Shown here piece after piece: positions 8,255 through 17,913 of a DNA stretch of 64,000 nt. The DNA comes from DASXQK01 sp963724385 (GTDB lineage: Bacteria; Pseudomonadota; Alphaproteobacteria; Dongiales; Dongiaceae). The position numbers and the translations under genes are program-made. The notes under the pieces were generated by a model. That model was given only the letters and a program-made list of their open reading frames with translations. It made no database searches and was not told the DNA's origin. The DNA lies in assembly GCA_963724385.1 (NCBI GenBank), contig CAVRUJ010000002.1, positions 806,001 through 870,000 of the forward strand. The letters run 5' to 3'. Every line of letters begins with the position of its first letter. Position 1 is the stretch's first letter.

Positions 8255-8297
8255 TCAGCAGCTTGGCGGCGTGGAAGATGTCAGGGTCGGAAGTCAT
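8255..8297 (-). pseudogene. DPDIFRAAKLL family, copy F (first 14 codons)
   Basis: The frame starts MTSDPDIFHAAKLL and then diverges. Its ATG overlaps the stop of the preceding reading frame (ATGA), the same arrangement as at copies A and E. Confidence 0.5.
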
Positions 8298-8525
8298 TTT
8301 TTGGCCAGCCGCTCAATCGCATCCAAGTCCAGTACGCCCGCGGCGCCCCACCCGCTAACGCCGGTCGTGATGTCTGGCCGGAACTTCTCCTGCTAGCCAC
8401 AGCACCAGGGGCGCCGGCACCCATGTTGAGTTCCATGCGCCGATCCTCCATCGCCTCCCGGAGGCATGATAGCCGATCCGGCAGGGCGAGGGCTGGGGAT
8501 TGCGCCGGCAGTAAGTCCGGGCTCT
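8294..8525 (-). pseudogene. decayed hypothetical gene upstream of copy F
   Basis: Two frames together give LPDRLSCLREAMEDRRMELN, MGAGAPGAVA and, after a frame change near 8390, KFRPDITTGVSGWGAAGVLD then LDAIERLAKK. The stop overlaps the next start by four bases. Function unknown. Confidence 0.35.
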
Positions 8526-8778
8526 GCCGGCGCTCAAGCCCACCATGCCCGCCACGTAGCTGCTCGTGCGCCCGGCCTTCAGGGAGTTTCTGGCCGCTGT
8601 CATCTCACAACATCGGCCAGTGCCGCAATTTGATCATGTTCAAATCCGGCTGACGTGGCGCGGAATCCATGTCAGGCTTAGGCGTAAATCGCGTTTTGGT
8701 TTACGCAAGCGGTTGCGCCACAAATTCGGCTGGTGGCGGTGTTGGCGAACCTTAATGAGCGGAGTTGGTGGGGGCGCA

Positions 8779-9350
8779 ATGCCGGAGAGACACAGGGAAG
8801 AGGTGCTCAATACGGTATTGGCCCAGATCATTGTTGCCCGTGGGCTCAATGCACGCCCTGAAACCATTCACCATCGCGGCGCGGAGAGGCCCGACGTTCT
8901 GATTACTTTCCGCGGCCTACGCTGCGTGAGGTCGAAGGAAAGATCGGCGACGTAGCTGGCGCCAAGACTATTGTCCTGGGCGACGCAACTGGCCGCCTCA
9001 ACTCCGGGCTAGCGCAGTTGGCCATTGCTGCGGTCTATGATGAAAAACTGCGGAGGACCGCAATTCAGAAGCTGCCCGCCGCCATGGCGGCCGCCTCATA
9101 CCAGTTCTGCATCTGCTCCGAGATTGGCCCAGGAGATTGGCGAGAAGGCTCCATTGACGAAATTTTGGAATCCCTCCGGCGGGCGCATGATGTCTTATCG
9201 ACAGACGACGCAGTTAGAGCGGCTGCAGACGAGCTATCAGTTGGCCTTCAAGAAATAGCCAACGTCTTCATCGACGATCCCGGCGTTTGCGACCGTTTGG
9301 TTGGACTATTGGGCATAGGTGCTCCGGAAAAAGATGACGATTCCGACTGA
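8779..9350 (+). pseudogene. PD-(D/E)XK nuclease-like partner of the adenine methyltransferase, one frameshift
   Basis: From ATG 8779: MPERHREEVLNTVLAQIIVA, then GAERPDVLITFRGLRC. One base appears missing at about 8928; the frame resumes as EVEGKIGDVAGAKTIVLGDA and continues to GLLGIGAPEKDDDSD. The RPDVL aspartate (residue 39) and the EGK further on fit the D...(E/D)xK active site of PD-(D/E)XK nucleases. The rest is helical with a C-terminal FIDDPGVCDRLVGLL. The rejoined protein is about 190 aa. The stop overlaps the methyltransferase start by 17 bp, so the two are translationally coupled. Likely role: the cutting or targeting half of a restriction-modification-like system. Nuclease activity is inference. 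Confidence 0.5.
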
Positions 9351-11716
9351 AAACCGGCGCCGAGAGACAGCGGCCAAGGTTGCGGCCCTCACGCTCGCCA
9401 ATGCGTTCGTGTTTCAGGAGCAATTGGCGGCAGCCGACCCCAGAGTAATGACATTACGATCAATGATATCCAAACGGGACCTTGTAACAGAAGCCGACCG
9501 ACATTGGAGTTACATTCGCTCTGAAATAAATTACGTGCCGATATTTAAAATTGCTAGGGAAATACTTCTTGCTTTACCGTCTGGAACCAATTCCGACGGC
9601 GCCGTGAGGCGGCTAGCTCGCCAAGCGCTTTCCATTACGGCACGAAAGGCGGCGCTGCGGCATGACCTGATGGGCCGAATTTATCATTGGCTTCTCCACG
9701 ACGCTAAGTATCTGGGTACCTACTACACCTCGGTTCCGGCGGCGACGCTGCTACTGAAGATGGCGCTGGCGCCGCACCGATGGCCCGGCATTGACTGGTC
9801 GGACCTCGCCGCAATTCGTGTGCTCAAGGTGGCTGATATTGCTTGCGGAACTGGCACGTTGTTGATGGCCGCAAGCCAAGCAATCACGGACAATTTTATC
9901 CATGCCTCGGCCGAGAAGAGCATACCCACAGACCAGGCTAGGCTGCGCGACCTCCATCAGGCGCTGATCGAGGAGGTAATTCACGGCTATGACGTATTGC
10001 CGTCAGCTATTCACCTGACGGCCTCCACGCTCGGACTGCTGGCGCCAGAAATTGCATTCCGAAAGATGCAACTCTTTTCCCTACCGCTCGGCAAGATGGG
10101 CCATGGGCAGATTTACCTTGGTAGTATCGACTACCTGGACCAGAGTTCAGTTAGCACACAGCTTGACTTGATGGGCGATGCCCCGTTGGCGGGAGTGGCG
10201 GGGGAGGTAACCGGCCGAGGGCTCATGGCGTCAACGGCCCCACTGCCAAAGCTGTCGCTTTGCGTGATGAATCCCCCATTTGTTAGAAGCGTCGGCGGCA
10301 ACTTGCTGTTTGGCTCGCTGCCTCGTGACCGAGCCGCGATGCAAAAGGAATTGGGGCGACGACTCGCTGCACCCCATCGCGCCGAAGTGCTCGCCAATAC
10401 GACAGCGGGAACTCGGAAGCGTCTTCACCGCGGTCGGTGATCGACACGTCGAGGCTGGTGGTTCGCTCGCGCTCGTGATTCCGGCGGCTATAACCACCGG
10501 CGTAGCTTGGGAGAAGACGCGGCGGCTCGTGGACAATTCCTACGACTTGGAAATGATCATCGCAAGCCACGAGGCGGATCGTTGGGCCTTCTCCGAAAAC
10601 ACCGATCTTAGCGAGGTATTGCTGATCGCACGAAAGCGCGGAGCGACGGCGTCAGGAACCCGTCCCACGACAATCTTCATTAGCCTGTGGGTCAATCCAG
10701 ATACCAGCGTCGAAGCGCTGGCGACTGCCGACGCTATTTTTCGGACAAAGCCAGCGGCGATTGGTACTCCCGCCGCTCCGGAGGCCGGAGTTGCGCCGTT
10801 GATTATAGGCAGGCGGAAGATCGGCGAGGCGATCGCGATCCCGACTGATCAGGTCCGGGGGAAGCCGTGGTTGGGCGCTGCATTTGCTCAGACCGATCTA
10901 GTTCGCGCAGCTTGGTATCTCCGGGAAGGTCGACTGTTCCTGCCCGGATCGAGCAGGCTACACAAAATTCCCATATGCAGATTGAGCCAGATTGCGGAGC
11001 TTGGTCCGGATCGGCGCGACATTTACGACGCCTTCGCTCTGTCCGATGAACCAACCCCTTTCCCTGCCTTTTGGAGCCATGATGCGGACCGAGTGACCAC
11101 CATTGCTGCAAAGCCGAATTGTTGGCTCTCGCCATTGGCTAAGCCCCGCAGGGGACGAAAGCTACGGTCATCTTCTCTCCTTTGGGGCAGGGCTGGGCGA
11201 ATTATGTTGGCGGAGCGCATGTGGCTCGCCACTCAGAGATTGACTGCCGTCATGCTGGACAGCGCAGGGCTCTCCAATGTTTGGTGGCCGACCAAGCTTC
11301 TTCTTGATGATACCCGCAAGGAAAAAGCTTTGGCGCTCTGGTTAAACTCAACGCTTGGGCTTCTCCTACTTGCCGCACATAGGGTGCCAACTAGGGGGCC
11401 ATGGGTGCAATTCAAGAAGCCCGTTTTGGAGCAAATCCCTGTGCTCGATGTTCGCCAGCTCTCGGATGGTGCGCTCGACGCATTGGCGACGGCATACGAT
11501 GGGGTTGCGGCCCAGTCGTTTGAGCCCATTACCGCCATTGAGAACGACGCGCAGCGTCACGCTGTGGACGCGGTGCTGGAGCGCGTGCTTGCATTGCCCC
11601 ATTTGAACTCGGTCCGCGCTTTGCTCGCTCGCGAGCCCATTATTTCAAATCGAGCCCTTGGAGCGGCGGAAGTACCCAGCGACGAGATCATACTGGAACA
11701 ACTTGGCTTCCTCTAA
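9334..11716 (+). pseudogene. N6-adenine DNA methyltransferase (N6_Mtase/type IIG-like), one frameshift
   Basis: The start is ATG 9334 (MTIPTENRRRETAAK) after CCGGAAAAAG. Residues about 110-140 give RHDLMGRIYHWLLHDAKYLG, common before the catalytic domain of Eco57I/BREX-type methylases. The SAM motif VADIACGTGTLL is at about 166-177 and the catalytic NPPF at about 313-316, so the motif order suits a gamma-class N6-adenine methylase. The frame shifts at about 10411-10413 (one extra base) and continues LGSVFTAVGDRHVEAGGSLA through to LEQLGFL; the tail is probably target recognition (NSTLGLLLLAAHR). About 793 aa when rejoined. It modifies adenine in DNA, either protecting from or directing a partner nuclease. 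Confidence 0.7.
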
Positions 11717-11859
11717 GACTGCACGCCCCCTGCGCTGCCGCCTTCAGTCCAGTCGCGTGGCCCGGGGCCGCTTCTGGCATGGTCTGGCCTCCAGAGGCCA
11801 TCCTGCGCGAGGGCGGTCAAGGCGCGAGTGATTGAGCAGTATGCAGGGCTGGCTAGCCC
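11717..11859. other. short convergent gap
   Basis: The gap separates the methyltransferase from the convergent regulator gene. No hairpin with a T tract is obvious. Confidence 0.3.
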
Positions 11860-12132
11860 TCAGTTCTTGTGAATATTCGACCGCCTGCCTGCCGGAAGTG
11901 GTCTTGCGGGCACCTCTCCTGGCTTAGGAACGCGGAAAAATTCCGCAATCTGAGAGTCGAGAGCTTTGGCAAGCTTTTCCAGCATAGTTACTGTCGGATT
12001 CTCGATGCCGCGCTCCAATCGGCTCACATACGTGCGGTCGATGCCGGCGTCGACAGCCAAATTCTCCTGCGACAGCCTACGATGAACCCGAAGTCTTCGA
12101 AGGTTTCTCGCCACTAGTGCCCGGGCATTCAT
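11860..12132 (-). CDS. XRE-family HTH regulator (possible RM controller)
   Basis: A 90-aa protein with a lambda-repressor-type HTH: NLRRLRVHRRLSQENLAVDA, GIDRTYVSRLERGIENPTV, TMLEKLAKALDSQIAEFF. The size and composition fit controller (C) proteins of restriction-modification systems and small XRE repressors generally. The start ATG 12130-12132 (MNARALVARN) is chosen over a TTG six bases upstream. It is convergent with the methyltransferase, so it would act on that operon in trans or regulate itself. No inverted operator is evident upstream. Confidence 0.8.
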   Translation of the reverse strand: MNARALVARNLRRLRVHRRLSQENLAVDAGIDRTYVSRLERGIENPTVTMLEKLAKALDSQIAEFFRVPKPGEVPARPLPAGRRSNIHKN

Positions 12133-12517
12133 GCCCAAAGGCGAGCAGCTTGAAGCCTATTAAACCACGGACTATAGTCCCAGGATTGCGAGGAACCCGC
12201 GGTACGGAGTTGGCGCGATTAAATGAGCGAACTCTAGTCGCACCCTACAGGGGCAGCGACACTCCTCGCATTGCATGGTGGTGCCCGCGGGCTGACCGGG
12301 TTCGCCGAGCGACGCAGGTGGTGCATGCCAACGAACTCCTGGAAGTGAGAGGCAACCGTGTCGCTACCGTCGCCCAAGCTCTGTCAAGAAGCGAACGAAG
12401 ATCCACTGAACCAAGTGGCGCTGGCATGGCTCCAGGAGGCGAAGGTGTCTCACGATTACCTGGACGGGACACACCTTCTGGCGTTGGCGTGGTGGGGCTT
12501 GGAAGAGGCGGGCGTAG
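12133..12517. other. no gene recognised
   Basis: Long frames exist on both strands here, but their composition is low-complexity (Arg/Gly/Pro-rich) and they carry no recognisable motif. Nothing else is seen. Confidence 0.3.
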
Positions 12518-12787
12518 TGGTGCCGGGCCTGGACCGGGGAGTGCCAGCAGACCTATCTCAACCTGGGGGTGGGCCAGATGTTCGCCTGGAATCCGCACAA
12601 CTGGCTGGCGTGGCTCCTGAGCAACCCGAACGCTGGGGACGACCCGGAGGAACAGAGGCAGTCGCTACTATCCTGGTTGGACTGCGCCGAGAGCCCCGAG
12701 GAGGCGGCGCAGCGGGTGTTGGAAACGATCGTGGACAAACTCAAATCGGAGAATCCGACCTATCGGCAGGCCGCGAGCGAAGGGTAG
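12518..12787 (+). pseudogene. hypothetical, C-terminal part
   Basis: The frame opens after a TAG at 12515 and reads CQQTYLNLGVGQMFAWNPHN, WLAWLLSNPNAGDDPEEQRQ and LLSWLDCAESPEEAAQRVLE, ending TYRQAASEG. Acid-rich helices and codon use suggest a true product. Upstream coding is lost after the stop, so it is probably the tail of a frameshifted gene, with GTG 12569 or ATG 12578 as possible internal starts. Family unknown. Confidence 0.35.
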
Positions 12788-13462
12788 CTTCCCTAGGCAT
12801 CGCTGAGAACCAGTGTGGGGCGGCGTGGGCTACTCTCCGGATGCCGAGGATACACAAGTCGGCAGCGTGGCGGCTTATGGCACCAGCCAAGAATGCAGGC
12901 AGCAGTTTGCGGGTGAGTTCGAATAGCCATACCGGACTACGAGACACTCATGCGGCCGGTTCTAAAGTAGCGGGTGATGAACTAGGCCGGCCACAGGGGC
13001 GTGAAGACTCATAGCCCATCAGGGGAGGGGTAATGCACTGGAGCGGCAAGGTCAAAATCGTAGGCTGTCCTCGTACGGGGTGAATCCTCTCCTCAATTCT
13101 GCGATTCGGATTAGGGGGGGGTCAGCTGGGCGCTGCGTACGTGCCATTGGGGCTGCTGGCGTTCCTTGCCCTCCGGCTGCCTGTATGGGCTCTGGTTGGG
13201 CTTCAGGGCCATCGGAGGCGGTGGGCCAGAGAGGTCCGCCAGCGGGAGCACGCCATGCGGAGTCCGAACTCGGCCGCGAACTTACGCCCGCCAGAAAAAT
13301 TCCGGCTATCCGGCCACTTCCGGAACCGCCGCCAGCCGCCACAGTAGAGCTAACCAGGCGTCCCGACGGCTCCACGAATTGAGAGGCGGCCGTGTTGCCA
13401 TCAACCCGCGGGCCCTTAAGGCGGTCAGCACTACACGGCACCGGAGGACCTCCGATGCCTGG
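12788..13462. other. 675 bp with no supported gene
   Basis: Frames such as 13141-13347 on the plus strand and 13052-13441 on the minus strand have no recognisable motif and no ribosome site. Nothing else is seen. Confidence 0.3.
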
Positions 13463-13790
13463 GTGGATCGCAACTCCGCTCGGCCCTGATCGCCGCGATC
13501 GTCACAGTCGTCGTCGGCACGGTCTACCTGGCGTCTCGCTCCACGATGGGGAAGCCGCCGGAGGCCGCTGCCGCTGCTGCGCCCGATACTTTTAAAGTCC
13601 TGGGCTCCTGGACGCTCTCGGGCGACGAGACGGTGCGCTTCATGCATGTGCCCGATAGCCCGACGGGGCTGCGCTGTCTGATCTATCGGAACATCACGAC
13701 CAAGCAGACCGTCCTTCAATGTGACGATGATCTGCCGCGGAACGTGAAGAATCCGCTGCCGGCGGAATCGGGGAGAGCAAATGCCCGGCC
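13463..13790 (+). pseudogene. membrane-anchored hypothetical, frameshifted near the start
   Basis: GTG 13463 gives VDRNSAR; after a one-base shift the frame reads ALIAAIVTVVVGTVYLASRS, a clear transmembrane anchor. An Ala-rich linker and FKVLGSWTLSGDETVRFMHV, then GLRCLIYRNITTKQTVLQCD, follow. This is a small N-anchored periplasmic domain with two Cys. The 3' end runs into the next small gene. Function unknown. Confidence 0.4.
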
Positions 13791-13990
13791 TCGTGAAAAC
13801 TGCCAGCATTATCGCCCTCGCGATCATCATCAGAGAGCTTCGTCGTCGGAGGGCAATTCGTTGTGACGGCCATTCCCCCGGCCACGCCGTCTACGTCGTG
13901 AGCAGGTTAACGGGAAGCAGCCGCATCTGCGCCCCGGACCAGTGCTGGCCCCTACCGGAAAAAGTCACCACGGCATCATCCACCACCACG
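13781..13990 (+). pseudogene. signal-peptide-bearing small hypothetical, frameshifted
   Basis: ATG 13781 follows AGAGCAA and opens MPGLVKTASIIALAIII. Other frames carry FVVGGQFVVTAIPPATPS and AVYVVSRLTGSSRICAPDQC. Together they look like a short exported protein with a C-terminal Cys pair, broken by at least two frame changes. The last piece resembles the end of the previous product (a Cys-containing strand after an RNITTK/RLTGS segment), so the two may be duplicates. Confidence 0.3.
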
Positions 13991-14149
13991 CCGCAAGCGG
14001 CTAACGACCTCTTTCAAGGATCTCATTCCGAAGCCGTAAAACGGGCCGATCTTGAGAAATGGATTCAACGCCGTCCGCCGCACCGGCCATAGCTCAGCGG
14101 CCGCCCACTCTGTCTTAGCTGGTCGACACATCGCTGCTCGCGTGGTTCT

Positions 14150-14193
14150 GCAGCCGGTCGCGTGCCGACGATGAGGATGTCGCAGTCCATCAT
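14150..14193 (-). pseudogene. start of a flavoprotein gene, truncated
   Basis: The frame starts MMDCDILIVGT, the first beta strand of an FAD/NAD(P)-binding Rossmann fold, then runs into unrelated sequence. The ATG overlaps the end of the MATE gene (ATGA), so an oxidoreductase once followed it in an operon. Confidence 0.35.
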
Positions 14194-15557
14194 GTTCGCT
14201 CTTCTCGTAGGACATCGGGTTGCGGCGGGAGACGACGGCGAAGCGCAGGCCCAGGAGCAGGGTGGCGATCGCCAGCCCTGCCGTCAGGCCCCAGATCAAT
14301 CCTTCGGGTCCGGCAGCCTGGCGATAGCCGAGGTAATAGCAGAAGCGGCGCGGAGAAGACCCAGAACGCGATGCCGTAGCAGGCGGTGGGCAGGACCACG
14401 TCGGCGACGCCGCGGAGCGCTCCCATGAGCACGCCCTGGATGCCGTCGAAGACGACGAGAATGGAGATCGCGGCCAAGGCCGGCAAGGCCGCGGCGAACA
14501 GCGTGTAAATCCGTGGTGTAGATCCCAGCCACATGGCCGCGCGGCGGCCGGAGGCCAAGGCCGATGAGCAGCATGAGGACGAACACCATGCCGACCGCCA
14601 CCCAGCCGGCGCGCGCGATATCTCCGTGGCTGCCGCAGCCCACCGCATTGCCGACGCGCACAGCGGTCGCCGTCGCCAAACCCAGGGTCAGCATGTAGAA
14701 GAAGGACGTGACGGTTCTGGAGAGCTGATAGGCGGCGAGCCGCGTCTTCGGCCAGCCATCCGGCGATGACGGTGGCACCCGAAAACGCCGTGGTCTCGAA
14801 GCCGACCGAAAGCGCCACGGGCAGGCCCAGGAACAGGAGATGGCCGGCCAGGTGGTAGTAGCCGCCCAGCGGCTCGCGGATGCCGAAGCGCTCGCCGTCC
14901 CGCATCAGCAGCACGTAGCCGGCAAGCACGAGGAACATCAGCCAGCGGGTGATGGACGTGGCCAGCGCCGCCCCAGCAGCGCCAAGGGGGGGCAGCCCGC
15001 CATGGCCGAAGACAAGGGCCCAGGCCAGCACCAGGGTTTGAGCCAGGTTGGCTGCGAGCGACACCAGCATCGCCGCACGGGGCCGGGTGATGCCCTCGAA
15101 AAAGGAAGTCGTCGCCATGTAGAGCATGAGCCCCGGCGTGGGCAGGTGCCCTCTTTTCCAGCACCCGTCCGCCGCCGACGGAAATCGCGTTGCCTTCGCC
15201 CAGCAGGCGCAGCAGCGGCTCGCCTTCCCATTGGAGCAGCGCGAAGAGAATGCCCAACACCCCAGCGATGAGGAGGGCCAGACGCCAGATCCGTCCGCAT
15301 TCGCCAATTCGCCCGGCACCGTCGGCCTGGGCCGTGAGGACGACGGTGCCCAGCAGAAGGCCGACGCCGATGGTCACCATGATGAGCTGCGGGGCCATGC
15401 TGATGCCGAGAAGGGCGAGCTCATGGCCGCCGCGCCGGCCCACCAGAACCGTGTCGACGGCCAGCATGATCACCAAGCCGGCGCGCGCCAGCATGACGGG
15501 CAGCGCCAGGACCAGAGTGCGGCGGGCGTGATGGCCGGGGCTCAGAGGCTGGCTCAT
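14190..15557 (-). pseudogene. MATE-family multidrug/Na+ efflux transporter, several frameshifts
   Basis: From ATG 15557: MSQPLSPGHHARRTLVLALP, VMLARAGLVIMLAVDTVLVG and APQLIMVTIGVGLLLGTVVL, typical of the first MATE helices. Other frames carry MLYMATTSFFEGITRPRAAM, FLGLPVALSVGFETTAFSG, AAYQLSRTVTSFFYMLTLGL with ATATAVRVGNAVG, and FDGIQGVLMGALRGVADV. All regions of a roughly 450-aa 12-helix antiporter are present in order, but at least three frame changes are needed, so it is unlikely to be made as read. Confidence 0.75.
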
Positions 15558-15794
15558 GGCCGGGCGACAGTACAGAAGCGCGGACGGATTTGCAGTGGTA
15601 CCGACGCTGGCCGGCCAGGGCTGAGCACTCGCGCTCTTTCCCAACTGGGCTAGAGACAGGGCGTGCCCCGGATCGGGCGCGGCACCTTCTAGCCGCGGCT
15701 CGGCGCTATTGACCCGATAGGGGTTCGCCAGAGCCTTAGTCATGCGCATGCCGGAGCCCGACCAGGCGGCCAGGGCCCTATGGGCCTTGCACCA

Positions 15795-16049
15795 TCAGTT
15801 GGGTTTTCGACCCAAATTTCTGATCACGCCTGGCTTCGAGAAGAGTTGTTTGGCTTCTTCGTATGCCGACTTGTCCCATTGAGACGCACCGTGCCACCCA
15901 CTAGCGATTGCCTTCTCAAAAAGAGCTCGGAGCCGACCACGCTCCTCTCTGTTGAGAACTGAAAAATCGAAGCGTTCAGAAAACTCACGCAAGGCGTTTT
16001 TAGGCGGTTCCATCCGACCTAAACGGCGAAGTAGGTTGCGGGACCTCAT
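15795..16049 (-). CDS. hypothetical, 84 aa
   Basis: ATG 16049 (MRSRNLLRRLGRMEPPKNAL) follows GAGGGGGTC. The product is basic and helical (REERGRLRALFEKAIASGWH), ending GVIRNLGRKPN. It overlaps the end of the DUF5681 gene by 50 bp in another frame. Family unknown. Confidence 0.45.
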   Translation of the reverse strand: MRSRNLLRRLGRMEPPKNALREFSERFDFSVLNREERGRLRALFEKAIASGWHGASQWDKSAYEEAKQLFSKPGVIRNLGRKPN

Positions 16050-16499
16050 GACCCCCTCTGGCTTCCTCGAGCGCACGTACTCGAACCTCAAGGTCGGTCG
16101 CTTCAATGGCGCGCACGTAGGTGTCCACTAGCTTTGTCAGCTCGCCCGCCTCGGCCGGCGTCAAGTCACCTACGGCAACAGCATCGGCGATTGCGGCCAT
16201 GGCTTTGGCGGCGTCTGCTGCCTCCAGCATCGGAGGGAGTCCAAAACTTACGGGCCGGTCGCGCCGCGGCGGCACGATCTGTCCAAGACGATTCGAAGGG
16301 CTGTCACGTCGCCACCGAGAGCCAGTTCAATTGCCTTTCGGACAATCTTCTCCGCCTCCCCGTCGAAAAGGGCCTCGGCCAGCAACGCGGCCTTGCTACG
16401 GCAGCCTCGAGGCTTACCCGCCGGGTTCCCGCTCTGGCCCTTCTGGAAAGGCCTGCCGCGTCCTTGGCGCTGCTGATTTTTCACCACGGTTTCAGCCAT
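16000..16499 (-). pseudogene. DUF5681 domain protein, one frameshift
   Basis: The N-terminal MAETVVKNQQRQGRGRPFQK with GQSGNPAGKPRG is the DUF5681 signature. It continues LLAEALFDGEAEKIVRKAIE and ALRIVLDR. One base is missing near 16265, and the frame resumes as VPPRRDRPVSFGLPPMLEAA and AVAVGDLTPAEAGELTKLVD. The family is common in alphaproteobacterial mobile elements, often near phage-type genes. Its function is unknown; the RPFQKGQSGNP motif resembles a nucleic-acid-binding tail. Confidence 0.75.
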
Positions 16500-16569
16500 T
16501 TACCTTCCTCCTTGCGAACCCAAAGTGTCACCTTCTTGCTAGTGACGGCCCATACTGTGCGATCGCCCC

Positions 16570-16896
16570 TCACGGCCCAGCTTCGGCGAAGGGGCTGGGC
16601 AGATCTCGGCCAGGGTCCGAAATAGAGGCTGAGAAGTGTAGCTGGGCCTTGGGGGCTACCGGAGTAGCCCACACCACCCTGATTCCCCTGCAAGCAGCGT
16701 ATACGCTGCTGGCGGCCCCACCCTTCACGGCATCCATAGTCAGCCTTCCCTCATCGACGGCGCGGACCGCCCAAATTCGGCATTTTTTGTGAAACATCGC
16801 CCGGCATGAGGGTGAGCAGAAACGGCGCTTGCTCCCGCCATCCTGGCGCCGCGCGAATGCGCCACCGCACCACGGGCAGGAGCGCTCGCTGTTCAT
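16570..16896 (-). CDS. small zinc-finger protein of mobile elements
   Basis: ATG 16896 gives MNSERSCPWCGGAFARRQDG then KRRFCSPSCRAMFHKKCRIW: CPWC and FCSPSC form a treble-clef/MYM-like four-Cys site. Such proteins are often found next to DUF5681 genes. The ATG overlaps the stop of the upstream gene (ATGA). The C-terminal part after VKGGAASSVYAA looks less conserved. Nucleic-acid binding is inferred from the zinc site. Confidence 0.6.
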   Translation of the reverse strand: MNSERSCPWCGGAFARRQDGGSKRRFCSPSCRAMFHKKCRIWAVRAVDEGRLTMDAVKGGAASSVYAACRGIRVVWATPVAPKAQLHFSASISDPGRDLPSPFAEAGP

Positions 16897-17270
16897 CGCC
16901 TGCCCCGCAGAATGGCTTGAGTGCCGAGGTGACGGTGCCCCACCAGGTCCGAGCTTTGAGAGTGGCGGCACAGCCACACGGCATCGGAGTTGATCACCCC
17001 GACAAAACCCGACTTTTGACGCGATTTGCGGGGACCGGTCTCCAAAGGCCGAGCACATCGCCGGCCAATCCGGCGCATCACACGGGCCCGCTTCGCCGTG
17101 AACAGCTCGCCGGCGATAGCGATGGTCTCGGCCGATCCACAGCGCGCTGCCAGGCTCAAATCATCGGCGAGGAGGAGAGCGAGGACGATCAAGCCGGCAT
17201 CGTCACAGGCCGCGACCAGAGGCAATGTCGTGGGCTCGAGTGGCGCGTAGGCGCTCGGGGCGGCCATCAT
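16893..17270 (-). CDS. hypothetical, coupled upstream of the zinc-finger gene
   Basis: The protein starts MMAAPSAYAPLEPTTLPLVA and contains ACDDAGLIVLALLLADDLSL and AGELFTAKRARVMRRIGRR. The C-terminal third (QKSGFVGVINSDAVWLCRHS) may be real or readthrough after a frame change. The four-base overlap with the next gene supports it being translated. Function unknown. Confidence 0.45.
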   Translation of the reverse strand: MMAAPSAYAPLEPTTLPLVAACDDAGLIVLALLLADDLSLAARCGSAETIAIAGELFTAKRARVMRRIGRRCARPLETGPRKSRQKSGFVGVINSDAVWLCRHSQSSDLVGHRHLGTQAILRGRR

Positions 17271-17352
17271 CCATGCCTCCGCTAACGGCGGCGGCGAAGC
17301 GACATGACAGTTCCGGCCGGTGAGCTCGCGGGGCGGTCACTCGTGCAATCTC

Positions 17353-17913
17353 CTATCTCTTCTGATGCTGGCTGCCCTGGTAAGAATTTCTTAAGAGGAC
17401 CTTCCCTTCGGTAGGCAGATTTTCGGGGCAATCTGCCTTCCCTTCGGTAGGCAGATTTGCCCCATCTGCCTTCTTTTCGTTAGGCAGCCCTGCCTTCCCT
17501 TCGGTAGGCAGATTTCTGGCTTTCGCGGCAGCGAGCGGCTTCAGTGTGGGGTTGCGATATTTCCGCCACAGGTCGCTCGCCGGCGTTCCATCCTGGTGGG
17601 GATACCAAGTCAGGGCGTACTTCGTGGCAACCCTCATGCCGCCGCGGTGGCACTCAACAAGGCCCAACTCCTCGGTCTCTCGGATCGCGCCGCCGACGTA
17701 CTGGGCCCCGATCCCGAACGCTCGCAGCTGGAGATCCGGTGCCTTGAGCTCGCCATTGCGCGTCCCGCCGCTCTTCATGAGTTCGAGCATCAGGAAGTTC
17801 AAGAACCGGTAAGCGTTGATGCTGAGCGAGCGCCAGGCGTCGCTGGCGATCACCTCCTTGGTGAGCCAGATCCACGGCTTGCCATCAGGAGGCCGATTGG
17901 CTTTGCCGCTCAC
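17353..17913 (-). CDS. replication-module hypothetical with LPTEGK repeats
   Basis: GTG 17913 overlaps the primase stop (GTGA). The body reads PPDGKPWIWLTKEVIASDAW, AYRFLNFLMLELMKSGGTRN and VGGAIRETEELGLVECHRGG, a winged-helix-like profile seen in phage and plasmid replication-associated proteins. The C-terminal 60 residues contain four copies of (N/G)LP(T/N)E(G/K)K. At DNA level each copy is a hairpin (17401-17513). A longer start at 17949 would overlap the primase by 40 bp. Likely a DNA-binding accessory protein; this is inference. Confidence 0.5.
   Translation of the reverse strand: MSGKANRPPDGKPWIWLTKEVIASDAWRSLSINAYRFLNFLMLELMKSGGTRNGELKAPDLQLRAFGIGAQYVGGAIRETEELGLVECHRGGMRVATKYALTWYPHQDGTPASDLWRKYRNPTLKPLAAAKARNLPTEGKAGLPNEKKADGANLPTEGKADCPENLPTEGKVLLRNSYQGSQHQKR
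17401..17513. repeat. four hairpin-forming repeats inside a coding region
   Basis: Units of about 23-26 bp at 17401-17420, 17431-17456, 17464-17487 and 17491-17513 share TGCCTTCCCTTCGGTAGGCA. ATCTGCC at one end pairs with GGCAGAT at the other. The third unit differs at three positions. They encode LPTEGK repeats on the minus strand. Both the peptide and the palindromes are kept. Confidence 0.7.

Noticed and set aside
12358..13014. 218-codon plus-strand frame
   Set aside because: Gly/Arg-rich without motif, and it overlaps a more protein-like frame at 12518-12787.
17401..17513. CRISPR-like array
   Set aside because: Spacers are 7-10 bp, units are coding and palindromic, and no cas genes are present.
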